A DNA stretch of 64,000 nucleotides from Chlorella sorokiniana (lineage: Eukaryota > Chlorophyta > Trebouxiophyceae > Chlorellales > Chlorellaceae). This document shows positions 46,112 to 56,500 of this stretch, piece by piece. The translations under genes were made by a program, and so were the position numbers. Within the stretch, counting starts at the first letter, position 1. Each line of letters starts with the position of its first letter. Location: assembly GCA_025917655.1 (NCBI GenBank), contig CP084615.1, positions 186,001-250,000 on the forward strand, written 5' to 3'. The notes below the pieces were generated by a model. It ran no database searches. It saw only the letters and a list, made by a program, of their open reading frames with translations, and was not told where the DNA came from.

Positions 46112-49100
46112 TCATGTGAGCATGGTGCCAACCCCATCGCTGAGCATCGCGTCCACCAGCTTCTCGGTGTCGTGGCTGCCCTTCTTGCTGTCCCCGGCAG
46201 CGGCGGCGGCGGCGGCCAGGGCAGCGGCCGCCACCTTGGCCGCAGCCAGGCCGTTCGGCACCGGCCTGCCGCCGCTGCCGTCCTCGCTGCCCTCCTCCTC
46301 CTCCTCCTCCTCATCCCGCCCCCGCTGTGCACGCCGTTGGCTGCGCCATTGGCCACGCCGTTGGCGGCTGGCGGCGAGGCGGTCGCGCCGTTGGTGCCCG
46401 GCGGGCTCCCGGGAGAGGTAGAGCCGTCATGCGGCCCCTCAGTCATGCGCTTCTTGGCCGGGGGAGCAGCCTCGTCTGCAGGTGCAAGGGACGCAACGGG
46501 AAGCGATGAGCAGGCCAGGCAGGGGCGTGGGGCGTGCGCGGGGCAGAACGCGCCGGCCGCGGCGGGGCAGCCTCGGCAGGCAGGCACCCCCGACCACCCT
46601 CGACCCAGCGCCGCGCTTGAGGGGCCCATGCGCTTGCCGCTGTCGGCAGCGGGCAAAGGAAGGAGAATGGCGGCAGGGCCGAGGCGGGAGCGGCAGAGGG
46701 GGTCCAGGTGGCGCAACGCTGTCGCAGCAGGCCCTCAGCACAGCAGGCCCTCAGCACAGCAGGCCCTCAGCACAGCAGGCCCTCAGCACAGCAGGCCCTC
46801 AGCACAGCAGGCCCTCACCATCCTCGGGGATTGGCGACTCGGCCCGCCGCTTGTGCCCCTCCCGCTCCGCGGCGGCCTGCGGCGACAGCATGCCCTGCAC
46901 CGACAAGAAGAGGAGGGGCAGCGCGCCACATTAGCGAGCAGGGGCCGCATGCCACATCAGCGGGGGCCAGCCAGGCGCGCCACAGCCAGGAAGCAAAGGA
47001 AAGGGGCAAAGGGTGGGGGCCCAGCGCCGCATCGCAGCCGCTGCTGTCGCACGAGCAGTACGGCAAGCTGTCGCACAGCTGGTGCACAGCTGTCGCGTGT
47101 GCAGGGCGGCAAGCAGGCGGCCGATGGCCAGCGGAGCAGGGTGAGCAGAGTGCCAGCTGGCGCTCACCGGGTGGCCCAGGATGGGCATGGAGGCCACCTT
47201 CTGCATGGCTGCCGAGGAAGGTGGGCGGAAGGCGGCGGGGTGCATGCCGCCGTATGGGTTCAGCGGCGGCATCTGCAGAGGGCAGGGAGAGGGGCGCGTT
47301 CGTGAGCTAGGCCGGGAGGAGGGTGGCGGGAGCGCGCAAGCGGGATGCGATGGCGGTGCGGGCCGCCGCGGAACCATGCACACCGTGGTTGGGGGAGCAA
47401 TGCAGAGGGCGAGACCCTGGGCCGCGCAGCGGCAGCGCTGCAGGCGAAGGAAGCCAGGTCGAAGGAGGAAAGAGTCACGTCAAACAGCCCGTGCGCGGCC
47501 TCACCTGGAACATGTGGTGTGCGTACATGGGGTGTGCATACGGCATCGCGTAGGCCGAGGCCGCTGCGGCTGCTGCTGCCGCGGCGGCTGCCGCAGCCAT
47601 CGGCCCGCCCGGGTGGCGGTGCAGCAGGCCGCCGGCGGCGCGCGGCGTGCCGCAGCTTCTGCTCCAGCTCCCGCCGCGCCGCCGACGCCTTCTTCAGCTG
47701 CGCTTGGGTGTCTGCCAGCTCCGCTCGCAGCAGCTGGATCTCCTGCTCCGAAGTCACCAGCCCCTCCACGTCAGCATCCGCAGCCGCGTCGCCGTGGCCG
47801 CCAGCCTCGCCCTCGGGCTTGACCCCGGCGGCCGCCAGCTGCGCCTTGAGCCGCGCCAGCACGTCGGCGGCGCGGCGCCCGCGTCGCGCGCAGCCGTGGC
47901 CTGCTCCCGCGCCGCCGCCGCCGCGTCCTCCGCCTCCTTGGCCCGCACCCGCGCCTCCTCTAGCTCCCCTTCCAGCGCCTTGCCCTCCTCTCGCAGCACC
48001 CGCACCTCCTCCTGCAGCCGCCGCAGCTCCGCCGGGTTGGCCAGGCGGGTGAGGTTGGCGGCGGAGCCCTGCTTGTGGAAGTGGCGCAGCAGGCCGCGAC
48101 GGAAGGACTGGTGCTCGTCGCCGGGCTGCAGACAAGGGGTGAAGTGTGTGTGTGGGTGTGTGAGTGAGTGGGTGTGTGGGGGAGGGTGGGGGCCTGCAAG
48201 TGTGGCGTTTTTGAGGCAGGCCAGACGTGGCGGTGGCATGGAGGTGCAATCGGTGGAGGTTGGGCAGGCAGGCAGGGCAGCTCGGCGCAGGCAAGCGCGC
48301 TGCCCATGCCGGCTCAGCCACGTAGCCGCCCCAAGGCGCGAAAGGAGCAAGCAGCGCAGGCTCGAGGCGGCGGGCAAGTCACCTGCCCCGCCTCGCCGCC
48401 GCCCTCGCCCTCGCCCTGCCCTTCCGTGTCGCCCTCGGCGCTGCGCGTGCTGTGCTCCCGCTCCGCGGCTGCACAGCGCGGTGGCAGGGAGGGGGCAGAC
48501 GGACGCTCTGTCAGATGCTCTCAGTGGCAAACCCAGCGACCCGCAACAACGGACAAACAAGCAGCGCCGCTGCGTCCTTGCTGGCCTCCCCGCTCAGCAG
48601 ACAACCTATCAGACAACCTATCAGCGACCTCTCTTGTGGACCGGCGCCCCCTCCCCTCCCCCTCCCCCTCACTGCCACACCTCACACCACGCACATACAC
48701 ACAGGCGCGATCGACTCACCCCCTTCGTGGATCTGGTGCATGGAGGGCAGGGCGTGGAAGGGCGGGTATGCGTTCAGGATGAGCGAGTCCACGGTGCCAG
48801 TCTGCGGCGCACAAGACACGAGCCGGGTTGAGGGAAAGTAGGGGCGTGACGGTCCGGCAGCTGCGCCACCCTTCCCGTGGGTGGCAGGGCCAGCCGCTGT
48901 CAAGCGCGCACGCCAACTCACATCACATGCATGGCCCGCCCGAGGGCGCCCACGCACCCACAAACAACGCCGAACCAACAACGCCAGGCGCAGCTGCACA
49001 AGCACCGGGTTCTCCCCACCCCATGCGCAGCCATGCTGATAAGAACAAAGCATACTTAGTACAATAATTGTAAAAAACGTGTCCCCCCACCCGCTGCACC

Positions 49101-51542
49101 CACCTGCGCCAGCACCGGATTCTCCAGGATCATGCTCACGCTGTTGCGCCGCAGCATGCGCCGCCGCGCGCTGCCCACCCGCGCCAGGCCCTCCTCGTCC
49201 TCCTGTGGAAGCAGGGGTAAAAATGGGCGGCAGGGAAGAGGTGGGAGGCGGGATATCGGGTGCCTGGCGCAGCAGCAAGCCTGCCGGCACCGAGCCCAGC
49301 CACGTGTCGAAAAGCACCCACTGTTTCCCTCTACAGCCGTCCCGGCGCGGCCCCCCCACCCACCCACCCACACACCTGGAAGTCCTCCATGGCGGCCGCG
49401 AGGCTGTCCACCTCGTTGTGCGACGCCCACATGCGGGAGCGCTGCCGCCCCAGCTGCGCAGCGGCGTAATGGCGCGAGGTGACGGGGGGCCGCCGCCGCC
49501 GCCGCCGGTGTCGAGCGCGCCGGCGTCGGCCCCGTGGCGGCCTGCAGCAGCGCATCAAACAGCTCCGAGCCACCAGAAGTGCGGCTGTGCGTCTGCAGGT
49601 TTCCGCGGAGGGAGGGCGGCGCAGGCCGCCGCTCGCCGCGCGCTGAGACCGCCGCCGCTCATGTGGCCAGCAGAGGCGACGCGGCGCATCGACTCGCGCG
49701 GCGGGCTGGCCGGCAGGGTGCGCGGCGCCTGGCTCAGAGTGAAGTGAGAGGCGTCGGCACGCTCCTGCGGAGGTTGGGGGCGGACAGCGGGCAGATGCGT
49801 GGAGGCACAGGATCCACAGGAGGAGAGCGCTGTGCTGCAGCGCCGGCTGGCTGGCTGCCTGCACGCCTCGCCGCCACGTTGCACCCCTTGCACCGCCTTC
49901 CCTTCCTCGATCCCTCAATTCCATACACAGCCAGATCAGCATGCACGAACAAACCGACTCAAGCAAGTCGAGCAGAGAGCAGAACCAGTGCACAGATGCA
50001 CAGGCGGCAGCCACCCGCCCAAACCCACCTTGCGACCGGGGTCGTCGCAGGCGCAGGCCGAGGGCCCCGCCGTCACCAGGTTGCTCTCGTTGCCGTTGCG
50101 GGTGTCCACAATCTCAATGTCCACCAGGCAGGGGCACATGCCCAGCACCTCCAGGTTGTACCGCGTGACTGCGGTACAGGGTGCGTAGAGCGGGCGCCAC
50201 AAGGAATCAGAGGTGGCGGCTCGGCAGCGACCGCGGCAAGCGGCTCGGCTGGGCGGGCAGGCGGGCCAAGCTCGACGGGCTGTGGTCCTCTCGCGCGCCC
50301 CCCGCTACACCTGCCCGAGCCAGTTACACTGCGCACTCTCGCACCAAAACGACTCGCCCCACTCAACAGTCGGCCCCACAACAAGGCGGGCGCGCCCCTG
50401 CCTTCCCCCACCCCCACAACAAGGAAACACGAGCAGCAAGCTCCATGGGCACAGCTGCCCAGGGGCACAGCTGCCCAGCAGGCGGCAGGCAGGTGGCAGC
50501 GCCCCCACCCGTGAACAGGCATAAACACAGCTGGGAAGCAGGCGGCAGGCAGGCGGCAGCCCCCACCCACCCGTGAACAGGTAGTTGTTGTCGGAGCCGT
50601 AGCGGTTGCGGTCCAGGTTGGTGGAGTAGTGGCCGCCCTCGCCGTCGGACAGCGAGTGGCGGCGCAGCTCGTCGGCGACGCGGTGCGTGCCCGTGGACAG
50701 CTCCACCACCTGCGCAGACACGGCGTGAAACGAATGAATGGATTATGGAATGGACGAGGAGCAGGAGGCTGTGATCGCAGGGCCATGATCGCTGGGATCG
50801 AGGCTGGGACACAGTGAGGGTTGCACAGGCCGACTTTTGCATGGCACGTTTCAACGCTGGCAGCTCCTGGCATGCTCCCCACCTTGGTGCGTCGCGTGTT
50901 GGTGGACAGGATCTATCGTGGTTTGATGGGTGGGCAGGGGGCAAGGAAGGTGGGGAGGGGGGAAGAGTGAGTGAGAGGGCAATCAATTGCAGAAGCCCGA
51001 GAAGCCAGGCCCGCTGCAGCGCGGCTCCAGGCATAGCAGCCGGCCGCCATTCCCCAGCTCTGCTGCGACGCGTCACGTTGTTTTCCAACCCAGCAAGTGC
51101 TCCGAGAAGGGAGGGGAGGGAGGGCAGCAGCGGCGGCAAACCTGCAGCACGTTGCGGGGGCGGTCGGAACGCGACGCCTCGACGCGGTGAATGGTGGCCA
51201 GCACCTGCAAGAAAGCGGAGGTCACCGACGCACATGCCTCCGTGCCTGCAATAGGGAGGCGGGAAAGCGCGGAGGCGGAGGTGGGCAGCAGGCAGTTGGA
51301 GCTGGCGACGAGGGCTGGGGCCGAGGAAGGGTCGCTACACGGGTTCCGCAGTGCAGCCCGGGGGCGACAAATCGGTGCTCGCACCTTCCGGCAAGTCTGT
51401 GCCCTCTTCCAACGGGCTGGTGTAGTGGTGCCATCTGAAGTGTGCCTTGTAGCTGCACAGCGCAAGAAGAAGTAATGCAGGTGAGAGCTCGGCTGGGCTG
51501 CGCAGCGCAGCAGCAACAGGGGCACCGACTGAAGCATGCCAT
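46112..51542 (-). CDS. Unrecognised coiled-coil protein, probably nuclear
   Basis: Fourteen exons on the minus strand: 51542-51526, 51452-51385, 51245-51142, 50912-50883, 50709-50571, 50168-50029, 49764-49376, 49202-49104, 48801-48720, 48468-48383, 48125-47515, 47272-47168, 46894-46819, 46475-46112. Most phases join without correction. The N-terminal ~170 residues look folded (YKAHFRWHHYTSPLEEG, FLQVLATIHRVEASRSDRPR, TRYNLEVLGMCPCLVDIEIV) but I recognise no family. A Ser/Ala-rich middle follows, then SFRRGLLRHFHKQGSAANLT and a coiled coil (NPAELRRLQEEVRVLREEGK onwards). The C-terminus is Pro/Met-rich with basic clusters (KRRAESP, PAKKRM) that could be nuclear localisation signals, and ends KLVDAMLSDGVGTMLT. 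A transcriptional or chromatin regulator is a guess from composition only. Frame changes are likely in exons 7, 11 and 14. The intron after exon 8 holds a degenerate copy of that exon's end. Confidence 0.72.
46725..46820. repeat. 16-bp minisatellite at a 5' splice site
   Basis: Six tandem 16-bp units (CAGCAGGCCCTCAGCA on the plus strand) in the intron after exon 13 of the coiled-coil gene. The outermost unit overlaps the splice donor itself (GATG|GTGAGG on the coding strand). Confidence 0.9.
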
Positions 51543-52784
51543 GCGGTTGGGCAAGCCGGCATCGCCTGGCCCAGCCGCTGCTCAGTTTGCCAAGAGCGGA
51601 TGCTCGTGGAAGGTGGCAGGAGCAGCGCAGGAGGAGCTGCCCAGGAAGGAAGGGCAGGGCAAGCGTCAGCGACGGCCGCTGCCGCCCTGCAGGCGCCGCC
51701 ACTCACAGCAACTGGTTGTTTGTAGGCCTGGAGCGCCCTGGGGGCTTCGCTGTGCCGTTCATCGCGGGTCGCTCGCTGCAGTGGCTCCAGCAGCTGCCTG
51801 CCCGAGGCTGCCGGGTCTGGGAGGCGCTATGCTCCTACCCCAGCTCCAACTCCAAGCTATGCCGCCTGCTGCGGCCTGCCGCTCGCGCGACCGACAGCAA
51901 GCAGGAGGCCGAGTGCCAGGCCTGCACGCAGGCAGCAGCGCGGTGCAAATGCTTTCGCGGTGTCGCTTTCGGCACCGACACCAGCCTCCGCGCTCTGCCG
52001 CCGAGGTGTCCCTGAAAGCCTTCAAATGGCTCTCCAAGGCCCTCGTAACGGGCTGACGGCGCGACAGGCCGTGCCCGGCTCGTCCAGGGGGCTGTGCAGC
52101 AACGCTGTGTGGCTGGCGGCGAAATGCGCCGTTGTCAGGCGTCCCCGATTTAGAGAGCAGGGCTATGAAGGCGTTGACTGCCGGGAATACCCGTCACTCA
52201 GGCGCCATAGCCCACACATGCGTGTCACGCCACAGCATGGCTGGAGGATGCGTGAATTTGGGGGCCTCTTGCACCGCTGCATCAATCGGCCGTAATCGCC
52301 GATAGCTCAGGCCCGCTAAGTGCCCGTATTTTGCTTGCCAGGGCTGCAGCCACTCGAAACATCCACACTTGCATGGCAGATGGAAGAGCCCTGATGGCGG
52401 CAGAAGTGGCCGCAGTTTACATCTCAGGAGCATCAGGGTTGCATTTCATGCGCAGCGATTGCGTGTTGGGTTCCGGAGGTGTGCAGCGGCCGCCGGCCTG
52501 CGGCGGCGCCAGCAGTTGACAGCGGCGCACGTGTGCACCCAATCGTGAGCCCAGTTCCCTGCATTTCCACAGTTTGTTGCGCCAGGGAGTCTTTTGCAAA
52601 CCCTTTTACGCCTGTTCCACCTTGAGCAGCCCACTCTGCCTGCTCCCGTTCCTCCATGCTCCCCTCGCACGCTGGTTTCGCCCGCTTCCAGCAAAGGCTG
52701 ACAGGGGCCAGTCACACAACGCAAGCTCGGTTGAATTCATCGCGACAATGAGGTGCAGAGGGCAGGCTCTACCACAACATATTG
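51543..52784. other. Intergenic, no gene recognised
   Basis: 1.24 kb between the start of the coiled-coil gene and the stop of the next minus-strand gene. From about 52080 onward it is less GC-rich. Plus-strand ORFs (for example 51536-52015) lack motifs and are taken as chance or as 5' leader. Confidence 0.45.
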
Positions 52785-53519
52785 CTAGGTGCACGTGGTG
52801 CTGGGCGTGGCCTTGGTGAAGGGGCTATCCACAAACGCTGGGTTGAGCGGTGTGGGGCGCAGCGTGAACCCGGTGACTTGCATGATCCAGTCGTGGCAGA
52901 TGCCGTAGTCCCGCAGCGCCTTTTGGTTCTGGCAGATGTAGTCCATGAAGCGCATCTCGTGGTCGGCGGCGGCGGGCCCAGGAGGCGGGTCCTCAAGGCC
53001 TGCCTGGCGGTGGCTGGCGAGCGCCGCCGCCACCGCCCGCTGCTTCACTTCTAGGATTGTTGTGTCCATCTCGCAATCCAACAGCTCTAGATAAGACTTC
53101 TCCTGCCACCTGCCCATCAGAACGTTCACCATAATCTGGACCTGCGCAGCGGGCCCCTGGAAGAGGTTGGCGTGAGACAGCCGCAGCGGGGGACGGTGAT
53201 GTGGTGGTGCAGCTGCAGGGCTGCCGCAGCGAGACGCCAGGCTCTCGCGGCGTGTCAAGCTTACGAAGAATTGGATACGGCTTACCATGCTCGGGTTGAG
53301 GGGCCGCACGACACAGTCAAAGCCGGCGAGGAACAGCGGGAGATGACGAGTCGCCCTCGGTGCCCAGGACTGCTTCACGCAGCAAATCGACGCATCAAAG
53401 TGATCTGGGATGTTTGACACCAGGCGCGACACAAAACTGCCCTTGCACAGGGCGAATGTTGGAGCGAGCGCCAGCCTGGCAGCAGGGTTGCTGTGAGGCG
53501 GTCCTGATGGTAATCGCAT
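52785..53519 (-). CDS. Small protein of unknown family, possibly ubiquitin-like fold
   Basis: An open frame runs over the whole interval on the minus strand. A good donor (ATG|GTAAGC, near 53285) and acceptor (CTTCCAG, near 53160) suggest one intron removing the low-complexity middle. The spliced product would read FLAGFDCVVRPLNPSM then GPAAQVQIMVNVLMGRW, QEKSYLELLDCEMDTTILEV, KQRAVAAAL, and after a Pro/Ala linker HEMRFMDYICQNQKALRDYG, ICHDWIMQVTGFTLRPTPL. The beta-strand/helix pattern around DTTILEVKQ resembles a ubiquitin-like fold, but this is only a visual impression. The stop is at 52785-52787; the start at 53519 is uncertain. It lies head to head with the SbcD-SbcC gene, 74 bp apart, so the two probably share a promoter. 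Confidence 0.6.
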   Translation of the reverse strand: MRLPSGPPHSNPAARLALAPTFALCKGSFVSRLVSNIPDHFDASICCVKQSWAPRATRHLPLFLAGFDCVVRPLNPSMVSRIQFFVSLTRRESLASRCGSPAAAPPHHRPPLRLSHANLFQGPAAQVQIMVNVLMGRWQEKSYLELLDCEMDTTILEVKQRAVAAALASHRQAGLEDPPPGPAAADHEMRFMDYICQNQKALRDYGICHDWIMQVTGFTLRPTPLNPAFVDSPFTKATPSTTCT

Positions 53520-53593
53520 GCTTTGAATCTTATGTGCATATGTTGGAGAATCTGCAGGTGGCAGAGGTGGCGGTGATGTGGCCCTGACGGGAG
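53520..53593. promoter_or_regulatory. 74-bp divergent promoter
   Basis: Only 74 bp separate the inferred starts of the minus-strand gene at 53519 and the SbcD-SbcC gene at 53594. If both starts hold, transcription must begin within one shared element or inside the neighbouring gene. No core motif recognised. Confidence 0.4.
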
Positions 53594-56500
53594 ATGCCGT
53601 TCTTCAGGCAGCCTTCCCTGCCTGCTAGCAGCGAGGTTGGCGTTGCACCTCAGGCTATGCCGGCGATGGAAGCAGCGCGGCGATGGCGCAGGGCAGCGGC
53701 CCCGCTCCTGCGCTCCGCTTGGCGGGCTGGAGCGCCGGCCGGTGGCGGGGAGGCCCAACGCTGCAGCGTGGCCACATCCGCGCGGCGCAGGCAACAGGGC
53801 AGCTCCCCAGTGACTCCGAAGCTGCGAGTGCAGCCGGGGGGAGAGGCGGCGGCCAGGGGACAAGTGGACCTGGGCTGCTGCGTGCCACGCGGCGACGCCT
53901 GGGCGGAGGCGGCGGTGCCGCAGCGCTGGCTGGCCTTCAGCGACCTGCACGTCTCGCACCGCACCCTGGGCACCTGCCTGCAAGTGCTGGAAAGCGTGCA
54001 CGAGGAGGCAGCCCGCCGCGGCGCCGGCATCCTCTTCCTCGGTGGGGCCGACGGCGGCAGCGTCGTGTGGGATGCTCTGCTGCCGAGCGCCTTCAGCGCA
54101 GAGCAGCACAGCCTTCCGCACGTTGCTTGCAACTAGCCGGGATCCGTGCAGCGCGTCCGACAGCGCTTCTGGATTTTGCTGCCTGCAGGCGACTTCTGGC
54201 ACACGCGCGGCACGCTGCCCGTGGAGCCGCTGAATGCGGTGGTGGGCCAGCTGGCGGCCTGGCGCCAGCCGACGCTCATGCTGCCGGGGAACCATGACCA
54301 GGTGCGGCGCATGGCGGCGGTGGCTTGCGGGAATGTTGTGCTGGTGTATAACACAAGGAAGGGAGCCGGCAGGGTGGCCAGAGCTGGCGCCAAAGCTGGC
54401 GAGGCGGTCGGGAAGGGGGGTGGCCAGCCGGTGCATGCTTGCTGGCAGCCGCTGCCACCACCTGCCTTCCTGCCTGGCTTCAGGTCTGTGTACCTTCTAG
54501 CCGCACTGCTGCCGCCACCCAACCGCAGGTGTCCCTGGGGGTAGGGTGCATGCGCTGACGCCCTGGCGGCGGCAAACCCGCTCATCCATGCGTTTGACGG
54601 TGGGTTTGGTCGGTTTGCGGCACTTTTTCGGTGTGTTGTGCGCTTCCTCGGGGTTGGGCAGGCGGTGACGCAGGATGAGACCGGTAGCAGGCTCTGAGCC
54701 TGCCCACTGTCCCCAGCTCGCCTGCCCAGCTCTCCCAAGCCTGCACTGCCATCCTCCCCCACCCACCCCCTTTGCAGACCCCACGCTGTTCCTGGGAGCC
54801 CTCTGGCTGCCCTTCCGCCGCCGCAGAGAAGAGCTGGAGGCTGCGCTGGCGGCAGCAAGGGCGGAGGCGGCTGAATCCGGGCGGGAGGGGGCGGCAACGG
54901 CCCGCTGCTGCGGGCCGTCTTTGCCCACACCGACATTGTGAGCCGTGGCCCCCTCGCCTGCTCTCTTTCAAGGCTGCTGTGGAAGCTTATCTCTTCTTTT
55001 CATCCTTTCTTTTGCCCTTCCCTGCTGCGGAGTGTGTCCTCCTTTCAGGAGTAGCTTGGGGGCGCAGCTTGCCCCGCCAGCCCCAACTGCCCGGTGCTCG
55101 CCACCAGCACCCGCATGCCGCAAGCGAAGTGTCTGCCCAGCTTCCACCTGGCTTCTGTCTGGCCGTACCGCCTGCAGGCCGGGGCCCTGATGAACGAGGC
55201 CTACCAGGCGCATGATGGCCTGCCCCCAGACATCTTTCCTCCAGACATACCCACCTACACAGGTGGGCAGGCGGGCGGGCAGGGGGTCACCCGGCGCCAG
55301 CGGGCAGCCTTTGTAGGGCGTCCCTCCTGTGAGCAGCTCCCCCAGCTGGGGGCAGGCGTTTGGGGAGGCTTCTCAACCCGCCCGCCGCCGCCCGCCGCTG
55401 CCTGCCGCCACCTGCCTGCAGGCCACTACCACCTGCCTCACACGGTGGCGGGCAGCCGAATCACCTACCTGGGCTCACCATACCAGGGTGTGATGAGGGA
55501 GTGGGGCGGTTCTGTATGAACAGCTGCTCCCACCTGTCCTGTTCCGTTGGATCTGTCTCTGCATCGACGGTACATCTCATTGCGTTGGAGCGATTTGCGT
55601 CTTGGGCCTGCAGCCGACGCCCCTTTGAGCGCTGACTGCCGGCCTGTCCCCACCGATCCCCTGCGCCCCCCCGCCCCTTGCAGTCACGCGCGCCGAGGCG
55701 GGGCAGCAGAAGCGCCTGCTGCTGCTGGACCGTGCCGTCGGATGGGAAGTTGCCGAGCAGCTGCCCCTGGACCTGGGACCACGGTACTTTGCTGCAGCGG
55801 CGGTACCGGCCGGTCCCGCAGCGACGGTGCAGGCAGACGGGGGCGCGGATGCCTCGGCCGCGGCAGAGGCAGGGCCGAGCGGCGGCGCGGAGGCGGCGGC
55901 TGCACCCGGCCCGGAAACGGCGGCAGGCGAAGCTGCGGCTGGGGAATTGGCAGCAGCAGCAGCAGCAGCGGCAGAGGGCGCTGAGTTCCAGCTGGCCATC
56001 CCGACGGGGCTGCGAGCCGGGGACCGCCTGCTGCTGACGATGCCGGCGGCGGCCGCCAAGCAGCACGCGAAGCAGCTGCGGCGGCTGGAGAAGCAAGGCG
56101 TGCTGCTGGAGCTGTTTACTCCTCCCGAAGCGGCGGCCACCCCCGTCTGGGCCCTTCCGAAGGCCTCGCGCCGCTGCAGCTGTGGCAGCGCTACGCCGCG
56201 TGGCAGCGCCTGCCGGCGGCCGCCGCCGCTGGCGCTGATCTGTTGACCGGGGTGCTTGGGGGCGGTGCCGGGCGGCGGCGGGCGCCCTGGAGGGCCAGCA
56301 CACGACCCTGGCGTTTGAGGCTGTGGAGGTGGAGGGGTATTTCAGGTGCGGTTGTATGGTGCTGCTGTGCGGTACCGTTCAGGGCAGGCTGCAGCCACCC
56401 TGGGCGTTGGTGTTCTCAATCTTGACGAGACTGGCAGCCTTCCGATCGCTCCCCTCACCTCCTGCTTCACGGCTTTAAATGTCCCTGCGCCCCTGGCCAC

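Noticed and set aside
46112-51542. Heat-shock factor or bZIP identity for the coiled-coil gene
   Set aside because: No HSF DNA-binding core and no basic region of bZIP type; only the coiled coil and basic clusters are shared, which is not enough.
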